Positions 10,191-16,434 of a DNA stretch of 64,000 bases are shown here, one piece after another. The DNA comes from Pseudomonadota bacterium (lineage in GTDB: Bacteria; Pseudomonadota; Gammaproteobacteria; Xanthomonadales; Wenzhouxiangellaceae), in the NCBI GenBank assembly GCA_013285445.1, contig CP053448.1:2897530-2961529 (forward strand). The letters are read 5' to 3'. The translations under genes were made by a program, and so were the position numbers. Below the pieces are notes generated by a model, which saw only the letters and a program-made list of their open reading frames with translations, searched no databases and was not told the origin of the DNA. Positions within the stretch are counted from its first letter, which is position 1; every line of letters starts with the position of its first letter.

Positions 10191-10457
10191 TGTACCCCGT
10201 CACTCATCTTGTGACTTATAGCGAGTGCCTCAGGGGCCAGATGCAAGGCGCGACTGCGCCGGCATAGTGGGGCTACGTCAAGCAATCGCAACGCCGCAGA
10301 TGGCCCCTGAGGCACTCGCCCGACAGGGAGCGCCGTACAAGCCCGATCGCGGCGTTGGCGCTCTTGCAAAGTGACCACCCTTCCCGGCGAGCGCCGCCTT
10401 GCGCTCGGGCTTGTACGGCGCTCTATAAGTTACAAGATGAGTGACGGGGTACACTAG
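10187..10457. repeat. 271-bp palindromic fold-back element without ORF
   Basis: Terminal arms 10187-10221 and 10423-10457 match as an inverted repeat in 34 of 35 positions and both begin with CTAG. Two further perfect inverted pairs are nested inside: 10221-10239 with 10301-10319 (19 bp) and 10328-10345 with 10406-10423 (18 bp). The whole can fold as a cloverleaf: one outer stem and two inner hairpins. No convincing ORF exists in it. It has the look of a MITE-like or REP-like mobile palindrome moved by an enzyme encoded elsewhere, but no target-site duplication beyond the CTAG ends can be proven here. Confidence 0.85.
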
Positions 10458-10463
10458 TCTGTA

Positions 10464-10483
10464 GCCGGTGCGGCCGCACCGGC
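10464..10483. repeat. 20-bp perfect palindrome
   Basis: A perfect 20-base self-complementary sequence centred on GGCCGC lies 6 bases after the fold-back element and 10 bases before the terminator. It may be an extra hairpin for the convergent transcripts; function is unknown. Confidence 0.6.
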
Positions 10484-10493
10484 CCCGGATACG

Positions 10494-10517
10494 AAAAAGG
10501 CCGGAAAGCTCCGGCCT
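10494..10517 (-). terminator. rho-independent terminator of the GcvT-like gene
   Basis: On the minus strand an 8-bp stem (AGGCCGGA / TCCGGCCT, loop of four) is followed by a run of T. It lies 30 bases after the stop of the minus-strand gene at 10548 and is the natural end of that transcript. Confidence 0.85.
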
Positions 10518-10547
10518 GTCTCGCTGCAAACATCCCGTCGGCTCGCG

Positions 10548-11795
10548 TCAGAACACCGCGGCCACCTGGGTAAATCGCGTCGACGGAATTTTCTTCTCCG
10601 GATCGAGGAAGGGCTTCTGCACCACTTCGGCGTCGGCGTCACCGCCGTACTTCTCAGGCAGTCGAACGGTCAGCCTGGTGCCCATGGCAGCCAGCTCGGG
10701 CGGCACAAAACCCATGGCGATGTTGCTTTCTTTCTGCGGCGCATAGAAGGCACTGGTCACGAAACCGACTTCCTTGCCGGACCCGTCAATGATCGGCCAG
10801 TAATCTTCGTTATACCAGGTGATCCTCTCGCCGCCGACGCGCATGCCAACCAGCAGCTGCTCGCGCGGCTCGTTCTTGAGCCTGGCCAGGGCCTGCTTGC
10901 CGACGTAGTCGCCCTTGTCGAGATCAACCTGCCAGTCCAGACCCACCTCGAAGGGATTGGTCTCGATATCCATGTCCTGGCCATAAGAGAGAATCCCGGC
11001 TTCCAGGCGCCGGATGTGGCTTGGTGCGATGACCATGATGCTGTAGGGCTTGCCGGCCTCGAGCAGGTGGTCCCAGATGGCTTCGGCATGTTCGGTTGCC
11101 TCGCGCACGTAAACCTCGTAGCCGACCTCACCCGAGAACCCGGTGCGCGAAATGACCACGCTGACACCGTTGATTTCGGCCTCCATCAACCCGTAGTAGG
11201 GCACTTCCAGCACCTTTTCGCCAACCACGTCGACCATCATGTCCTTGGATTTCGGCCCCTGTATCTGCAGGGGCGAAACGTCGATCTCCTTGATCTCGAC
11301 ATCGAACCGCCCGCCGACGTTGATACCCTGCAGCCAGAACAGCACGTCGGTGTCGGAAATCGAGAACCAGAACTCGTCCTCATCCACGCGCAGCAGCACG
11401 GGATCGTTGATGATGCCGCCTTGCTCGTTGCACAGAATGACGTAGCGTGCCTTGCCAACCGGTAATTTCTTGTAGGCGTCCCGGGTGATCACGTAGTCGA
11501 CCAGCTTGATCGCGTCGGGTCCCTTGACGCAGATCTGGCGCTCGACGGCCACGTTCCACATCGACACATGCTTGGTCAGGTGTTCGTATTCCTTCATCAG
11601 TCCCCCCTCTTGGGGGCTGGCATAGGCCCGCGGGTGGTACATGTGGTTGTACACCGTGCAGCACCAGCAGCCGGCTTCCAGCGACTTGTGCCAGAACGGT
11701 GACTTGCGGATGCGCGTATCAATCAACATGCGCATTCCGTCGTCGCCGCTGTTGCGGGTATTGACGGGAACGTTTCGGTCTTTGAGCTTGATCAT
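10548..11795 (-). CDS. GcvT/DmdA-family folate-dependent enzyme
   Basis: 415 aa. The whole length is a GcvT-type folate-binding protein. The C-terminal stretch RRLEAGILSYGQDMD.ETNPFEVGL is the usual family pattern for folate-dependent aminomethyl or demethylating enzymes. The N-terminus has TVYNHMYHP and an unusual CWCC at about residues 43-46; the TVYNHM stretch resembles DMSP demethylase DmdA more than true GcvT. No gcvH or gcvP lies nearby, so ordinary glycine cleavage is unlikely. It faces the sarcosine oxidase operon and follows folD on the same strand, so a THF-linked demethylation of an N- or S-methyl compound is the best inference. Substrate is not determinable here. Confidence 0.75.
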   Translation of the reverse strand: MIKLKDRNVPVNTRNSGDDGMRMLIDTRIRKSPFWHKSLEAGCWCCTVYNHMYHPRAYASPQEGGLMKEYEHLTKHVSMWNVAVERQICVKGPDAIKLVDYVITRDAYKKLPVGKARYVILCNEQGGIINDPVLLRVDEDEFWFSISDTDVLFWLQGINVGGRFDVEIKEIDVSPLQIQGPKSKDMMVDVVGEKVLEVPYYGLMEAEINGVSVVISRTGFSGEVGYEVYVREATEHAEAIWDHLLEAGKPYSIMVIAPSHIRRLEAGILSYGQDMDIETNPFEVGLDWQVDLDKGDYVGKQALARLKNEPREQLLVGMRVGGERITWYNEDYWPIIDGSGKEVGFVTSAFYAPQKESNIAMGFVPPELAAMGTRLTVRLPEKYGGDADAEVVQKPFLDPEKKIPSTRFTQVAAVF

Positions 11796-11992
11796 GCCTG
11801 TCTACCTCGATCTTGAACGATGGCCCGGTTGTCCACCTGAATTGCCGTTTGACATGCGCGCTGGCGCAGGTCACCCGGTCCGCGCAACGTAAGCCTCAAA
11901 GAAAGGCTGACTCAGGGTTAATACTAGAGAGCGAAACAAGCACGAACTTGCCCAAAAGCGACACCTGCTGAATGGACCACGTCAGATCTGGA

Positions 11993-12913
11993 TCAAAGCA
12001 TGCCATGCCGGGCCTGCGCACAGCTGTCCGGATAGATCGAGCGGCGGGCTGCCAGCAGCGTGTTCTTCATCAGCATGGCGACCGTCATTGGACCAACGCC
12101 GCCGGGAACCGGCGTCATCCAGCCGGCCTTGGCGGCCACGCTGCCGTAGTCGCAGTCGCCGACCAGGCGATAACCCTTTTTCCTGGATGCGTCGGTCACG
12201 CGATTGATGCCGACATCAATGACCACCACGCCTTCCTTGACCATCTCGCCGCGAACCAGCCCGGGTTGGCCGGCCGCCACTACCAGGATGTCGGCCATCA
12301 CGGTGTGCCGGATCAGATCCCGCGTGAACTTGTGACAAATCGTCGTGGTGGCCTTTCCGGTGCTGTTTTCCCGCGAAAACATCACTGCCATGGGCGAACC
12401 GACAATATGACTGGCGCCGACCACGACCGCGTGCTGGCCCTTGACCGGAATGGAGTAATGGCTGAGCAGCTCCAGAATGCCAGCCGGGGTACAGGAACGA
12501 AAGGTCGGGCGGTCGATGGAAAGCCGGCCCAGGTTGATCGGATGAAAGCCGTCGACGTCCTTTCGAAAGTCAATATGCTCGATGACATCATGCGACTGAA
12601 TATGCCCCGGCAAAGGCAGCTGAAGCAAAATCCCGTCTATGTCTTCGTCCTGGTTGAAGCCTTCGATCGTGTCGACCAGTTGGCGGGCCGATACGGTATC
12701 GGGCAGGCGGCAGGTGGCCGACGCAATACCCACCTCCCCGCAGGCCCGCGTCTTGGCGCTGATGTACGCCGTTGACGCCGGGTCCGATCCGACCTGAATG
12801 ACCTGGAGAAACGGTCTGCGATGCCCATCGGCCATCCAGGTCTCGATGTCCTGCCCGACCTGACACCGGATCTTTCCGGCCACCTTCCTGCCGTCGATGA
12901 TCTTGGCGCCCAT
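11993..12913 (-). CDS. folD: methylene-THF dehydrogenase / methenyl-THF cyclohydrolase
   Basis: 306 aa. FolD oxidises 5,10-methylene-THF to methenyl-THF with NAD(P)+ and hydrolyses it to 10-formyl-THF. Recognisable motifs are the substrate-site YISAKTRACGEVGI (Tyr and Lys catalytic), DGILLQLPLPGHI, the dinucleotide site VVVGASHIVGSPMA and the C-terminal PVPGGVGPMTVAML. ATG 12913 begins MGAKIIDGRKVA as in homologues; an in-frame TTG at 12934 is less likely. Next to sarcosine oxidase and formate-THF ligase it links methylene-THF from demethylation to formyl-THF. The stop is 197 bases before the GcvT-like gene, in a gap where no other gene is seen. Confidence 0.95.
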   Translation of the reverse strand: MGAKIIDGRKVAGKIRCQVGQDIETWMADGHRRPFLQVIQVGSDPASTAYISAKTRACGEVGIASATCRLPDTVSARQLVDTIEGFNQDEDIDGILLQLPLPGHIQSHDVIEHIDFRKDVDGFHPINLGRLSIDRPTFRSCTPAGILELLSHYSIPVKGQHAVVVGASHIVGSPMAVMFSRENSTGKATTTICHKFTRDLIRHTVMADILVVAAGQPGLVRGEMVKEGVVVIDVGINRVTDASRKKGYRLVGDCDYGSVAAKAGWMTPVPGGVGPMTVAMLMKNTLLAARRSIYPDSCAQARHGML

Positions 12914-12949
12914 GCCTGCTGGTATCCCGCTCAACCTGGGGTCAACCTA

Positions 12950-13624
12950 TCAGACTGGCGTCCGGTCGACCATTCCGTGCGCGACCAGAAACTGTTCTGC
13001 TTGCGACGGTGTGACCGGATGCAGTCGCCCGCCCTCGCGCCGCTCGATCCCCGCCTCGGTGACGATGAAGTCGAAGGGGATGTCGTGGGGTTGCGGATCG
13101 ATGCTCTCCAGCCGCGCGGTTTCATAGCCCAGCCCGATGCAGATCGGACGTGCGCGCATGGCGACCAGGGTTCGATCGAAGTATGCACCGCCGTAACCCA
13201 GGCGATAGCCCCCGGCGTCAAATCCATTGACCGGGACCAGCATGACTTCGGGCGTGACCGGCCCGGTGTCTATCGGATAGGGAATGTTGTAGACGCCGCG
13301 GGCCATGGCTACACCGGGCCACCATTCACGAAACAGCAACGGGCGCCGCGCCGCCTGCACCACCGGCAGTGCGGCGCGGCTGCCGCCGGCGCGCCAGCGG
13401 CGAATAGCAAAGCGCGGTTCGGGCTCGGCCGCAAACGGCCAGCAGAATCCGACCGTACGTCCGGAAACCGGACCGAAACCGGTGGCCAGCCAGTGATCGA
13501 TGTTCCGGTCACGGTCACGACGGTCGTCCGGTTGCAGTGCCTTGCGCGCGGCAATCAGCCTGGGGCGCTGCGCGCGTCGCCAGCGATCCCATGCCGGCAG
13601 TCCGGATTCATCGCCTGTGGTCAT
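12950..13624 (-). CDS. 5-formyltetrahydrofolate cyclo-ligase
   Basis: 224 aa. The enzyme uses ATP to return 5-formyl-THF, a side product of serine hydroxymethyltransferase, to methenyl-THF. LGYGGAYFDRTL is the family's conserved phosphate-binding loop, and DIPFDFIVTEAG is the usual C-terminal block. The N-terminal RPRLIAARKAL fits the basic folate/ATP contact region. ATG 13624 overlaps the preceding gene by 17 bases; the open frame continues upstream but without homology. It lies between the cyclotransferase-like gene and folD on one strand, a coherent folate operon. Confidence 0.88.
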   Translation of the reverse strand: MTTGDESGLPAWDRWRRAQRPRLIAARKALQPDDRRDRDRNIDHWLATGFGPVSGRTVGFCWPFAAEPEPRFAIRRWRAGGSRAALPVVQAARRPLLFREWWPGVAMARGVYNIPYPIDTGPVTPEVMLVPVNGFDAGGYRLGYGGAYFDRTLVAMRARPICIGLGYETARLESIDPQPHDIPFDFIVTEAGIERREGGRLHPVTPSQAEQFLVAHGMVDRTPV

Positions 13625-14138
13625 TGATCTGCCTGAGCAGCGCCTGCCGGGCCGAGGCACGCTGCGAGTCCGGATCATCAGAGACCGGCTGCCCGGCGAG
13701 CCGGCTGACGTAGTCGGCGGGAAAGCCGTGGAAGCGCGCACCCGCAGCAACCAGTTCACGATACCAGCGATAGGGCCGCATCGCACGCGTGGTCCACTGC
13801 GACGGCGTCAGGTAGGCCAGCGCCTCCAGGGTCTGACGCCCCATGTCGATTTCGAAACGAACCGTCTCATAGCCGCGGCCGCAGCCTTCGAAATGATCCA
13901 GCAGCTCCAGGCGATCACGCTCCACGGCATAGACTGCCGCCCAGGCGGCGTGATCACTGCCTGGAGCCGGGCGCAGGTTGGCCTTGGCCGAGCCATCAGC
14001 GCCACGCTTGTCGAAGACCAGTCGCCAGCCCTCCAGGCGCAGCGTGCCGAGTAGCCGGCACGATCCCAGGCGCTGCTCCAGCCGCATCGGGTGAAGGTTG
14101 GAGCCGTAGGCAATATAGTGGAGGGATTCAGGGTTCAG
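13608..14138 (-). CDS. gamma-glutamylcyclotransferase-like protein, start disturbed by repeat
   Basis: About 170 aa. The N-terminal signature HYIAYGSNLHPMRL and the acidic catalytic region LDHFEGCGRGYE identify the GGCT/AIG2-like fold, which cyclises gamma-glutamyl groups to 5-oxoproline. YGSN is normally 4-6 residues from the start, yet no ATG, GTG or TTG is found between it and the heptamer repeat upstream; an in-frame TGA lies at 14142-14144. The first ATG (14087) is behind YGSN and would delete the substrate loop. The coordinates use CTG 14138, inside the repeat, as a working start; ATT 14114 is another option. The gene may be poorly translated or inactive. Confidence 0.7.
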   Translation of the reverse strand: MNPESLHYIAYGSNLHPMRLEQRLGSCRLLGTLRLEGWRLVFDKRGADGSAKANLRPAPGSDHAAWAAVYAVERDRLELLDHFEGCGRGYETVRFEIDMGRQTLEALAYLTPSQWTTRAMRPYRWYRELVAAGARFHGFPADYVSRLAGQPVSDDPDSQRASARQALLRQINDHRR

Positions 14139-14228
14139 GATTCAGGGTTCAGGGTTCAGGGTTCAGGGTTCAGGGTTCAGGGTTCAGGGTTCAGGGTTCA
14201 GGGTTCAGGGTTCAGGGTTCAGGGTTCA
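14124..14228. repeat. heptamer tandem repeat, 15 copies
   Basis: Fifteen head-to-tail copies of GGGTTCA fill 14124-14228; copies 1 and 3 read GGATTCA. The last copy supplies the TGA stop of dgt (minus strand) and the first copies lie where the start of the cyclotransferase-like gene should be. Because 7 is not a multiple of 3, the minus strand has a TGA every 21 bases in each frame. Confidence 0.98.
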
Positions 14229-15248
14229 GACCAGGCCGCGCGGGCGAAACAGCTGGTCGTGCAAATTCAGCGCGTAGCGGTCGGTCATGCCGGCAACGTA
14301 GTCGAGCACCTGCGTCAGGGGATCGGCGTCGTTGATGCGGTAGCTGTCGGGAATCTGGTCCGGATGGGCCAGCAGGTGCTCGACCAGCTGGTGAATGACG
14401 CCACGGGCCCGATCGTTTTGCGCCTGGGATTCGGGACGCAGGTAGACGCGCTCAAACATGAACTCGCGGAATCGCTGCATGGCCAGCAGCACATCGGCCT
14501 GCATCGCCACTCGTCCGCGCTTGCACGACTCATCGATGACTGCCTCGATCATGACGTTGATCCAGCTGCGGCCGTTCAGCGGGCCGAACACTTCGGTGAT
14601 GCCGAGCGGCAGATCCGCGACGCTGATCACCCCGGCGCGCAGCGCGTCGTGCAGGTCATGATTGAGATAGGCAATGCGGTCGGCGAAGCGGCAAACCCAG
14701 CCCTCGGGCGTATGCGGCGGTGGCTTGACCCGCCAGGTATGCGCCCGAATGCCGTCGAGCACCTCCCAGCTCAGGTTGCGCGGCTCGAGCACCTCGAAAA
14801 TGCGCACGCCCTGAGCCGAATGCAACCATTCGCCGTCGGCGACGTAGTCTGACAGCGCCGCCTCGCCGGTATGCCCGAACGGCGTATGGCCACAATCGTG
14901 ACCCAGGCCGATGGCCTCGGTCAGCACCTCGTTTACGCCCAGGGCCACGGCCAGCGCACGCGCCACCTGGGTGACCTGCAGCGTGTGGCTCATGCGGGTG
15001 ACGAAGTGATCGCCTTCCGGATTGATGAAGACCTGGGTCTTGTGCTTGAGCCGGCGAAAGGCCTTCGAGTGCAGGACGCGGTCGCGGTCACGCTCGAATT
15101 CCGTGCGGTAGGGATCGGGCGCCTCGTCGAGCGCACGGCCGCGACTGTCGACCGAACGCGTTGCCAGCGGCGAGAGCTCGCGTTCGCGCGCCTGGCGTTG
15201 TTCGCGCGTGACCGCGCCCAGCATCGGTCGCTCGGTGATCGCTTTCAT
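14226..15248 (-). CDS. dgt: deoxyguanosinetriphosphate triphosphohydrolase-like protein
   Basis: 340 aa. This HD-domain enzyme removes triphosphate from dGTP or other dNTPs. The N-terminal RDRVLHSKAFRRLKHKTQVF, the HD pair LGHDCGHTPFGHTGE and the later FADRIAYLNHDLHDALRAG are the family's metal and substrate motifs. The length matches the shorter, dNTPase-like branch rather than the 505-aa E. coli Dgt. The stop TGA (14226-14228) is the last three bases of the heptamer repeat. ATG 15248 is used; ATG 15224 is possible. It begins a minus-strand run with the folate genes. Confidence 0.9.
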   Translation of the reverse strand: MKAITERPMLGAVTREQRQARERELSPLATRSVDSRGRALDEAPDPYRTEFERDRDRVLHSKAFRRLKHKTQVFINPEGDHFVTRMSHTLQVTQVARALAVALGVNEVLTEAIGLGHDCGHTPFGHTGEAALSDYVADGEWLHSAQGVRIFEVLEPRNLSWEVLDGIRAHTWRVKPPPHTPEGWVCRFADRIAYLNHDLHDALRAGVISVADLPLGITEVFGPLNGRSWINVMIEAVIDESCKRGRVAMQADVLLAMQRFREFMFERVYLRPESQAQNDRARGVIHQLVEHLLAHPDQIPDSYRINDADPLTQVLDYVAGMTDRYALNLHDQLFRPRGLV

Positions 15249-15356
15249 TCTCCCAGTTTACAACGCCGGCTTCACGGATTCGTCGAAGCTCACCAGCAAC
15301 CGACCGTCGATTTCGATTATCAGACGCTTGATCGGCGCGGGGGTGTCACTATATCG

Positions 15357-15362
15357 TATAAT
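15357..15362 (+). promoter_or_regulatory. perfect -10 box upstream of the first RND adaptor
   Basis: TATAAT sits in an unusually AT-rich patch in the 148-base divergent gap between dgt and the adaptor gene. The best -35-like hexamer (TTGATC at 15328) is 23 bases away, too far for a standard promoter, so activation by a regulator is possible. The surrounding AT repeats could be an operator. Confidence 0.4.
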
Positions 15363-15396
15363 GCTAATATATGAGCACTGTCGCATGGGGTCCGTC

Positions 15397-16434
15397 ATGA
15401 AAAGCCGCTTTCTTTCAATCGCCGCGATGGCCGCCTGGGCGGCGGCCCACGCCGCTCCGACCGCCGCCATGGAATGGGTCACGGTCGAGCGGGCCAGCCT
15501 GGTCGAGTCGGTGCGGCTCGACGGCCGGATCGAAGCCGTCCAGGAAAGCACCGTGTCGGCCCAGACCGCCGGCACCATCGTCGAGCTGCCCTACGACGTC
15601 GACGACCTTGTCGGGGCCGGTGAACTCATCGCCCGGCTCGACGACACGGAACAGCGCGCCCGGCTCGAGCAGGCGCAGGCCAACCTGGAGGAATCCGAAT
15701 CGGGCCTGGAGGACGCGCGCCAGCGCTACCAGCGCATCGAGCCCCTGGCCGAGCGCGGCGTCGCCTCGCAGTCCGACCTGGACCAGGCCCGCAACGCGCT
15801 CAATGCCGCCCGCGCACGCGTGGCGCGCGCCCGCAGCGCCATCGGGGAGGCCCGCGAGCAGCTCGATTACACGCGCGTCACCGCGCCCTATGGTGGCATC
15901 ATCACCGCCCGCCACGTCGAGATCGGCGAGTCGGTGCGGCCCGGCCAGGCGCTGCTCAGCGGCTTCGCGCTCGATCCCCTGCGCGTCGTCGCCTCGGTGC
16001 CCCAGCGCTACGTCGACCGGATCGACGAGAAGGGCAGCGACCCGCGCGTCCTGCTCGACGACGGCCGGGAACTGTCGCTGGGCAAAATCACCCGCTTCCC
16101 CTTCGCCAGCGCACCCGGCCACGGCGTGACGGTTCGCATCACGATCGACAATGGTGACCTGGGGGCCTACCCCGGCCAGCTGGTGCGCGTCCTGCTACCG
16201 GTCGAGCGGCGCGAAGCCCTGTGGATTCCGGCCGCAAGCCTGCTGAGGCGCAGCGAGCTGCGCGCGGTGTTCGTGCGCGCCGACTCCGGCCAGCCCCGGC
16301 TGCGCCAGGTTCGCATCGGCGCGCGCCAGGGCGATGATCATGACCAGCGCCTGGAAGTGCTGTCGGGCCTGGCCGAGGGTGAACAAGTCGCCCTCGATCC
16401 CGAAACGCTGTTCGCCCGAAGCCGCTCGCAATGA
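15397..16434 (+). CDS. RND efflux periplasmic adaptor (membrane fusion protein)
   Basis: 345 aa. A signal peptide (about 1-25, ending near AHAAPTAA) is followed by the lipoyl/barrel-sandwich half, an alpha-helical hairpin (about 85-150, rich in EQAQANLEE-type heptads), the second half with DYTRVTAPYGGIITARHVEIG, and beta-barrel domains. It would bridge an inner-membrane RND pump and an outer-membrane channel. ATG 15397 is chosen because it starts the signal peptide; ATG 15385 is also possible. The stop overlaps the permease start (ATGA). No outer-membrane channel gene lies nearby. Confidence 0.88.
   Translation: MKSRFLSIAAMAAWAAAHAAPTAAMEWVTVERASLVESVRLDGRIEAVQESTVSAQTAGTIVELPYDVDDLVGAGELIARLDDTEQRARLEQAQANLEESESGLEDARQRYQRIEPLAERGVASQSDLDQARNALNAARARVARARSAIGEAREQLDYTRVTAPYGGIITARHVEIGESVRPGQALLSGFALDPLRVVASVPQRYVDRIDEKGSDPRVLLDDGRELSLGKITRFPFASAPGHGVTVRITIDNGDLGAYPGQLVRVLLPVERREALWIPAASLLRRSELRAVFVRADSGQPRLRQVRIGARQGDDHDQRLEVLSGLAEGEQVALDPETLFARSRSQ

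Noticed and set aside
10278..10529. Small ORFs (minus strand) in the fold-back element as a transposase remnant
   Set aside because: They cover the inverted repeats themselves and have no recognisable domain.
13625..14123. 6S RNA next to the 5-formyl-THF cyclo-ligase, a common neighbour
   Set aside because: The region upstream of the cyclo-ligase gene is coding for the cyclotransferase-like protein; no 6S-like stem was found.
14124..14228. Telomere-like or plasmid iteron function for GGGTTCA repeats
   Set aside because: No replication protein gene is near, and the array sits neatly between two chromosomal genes.
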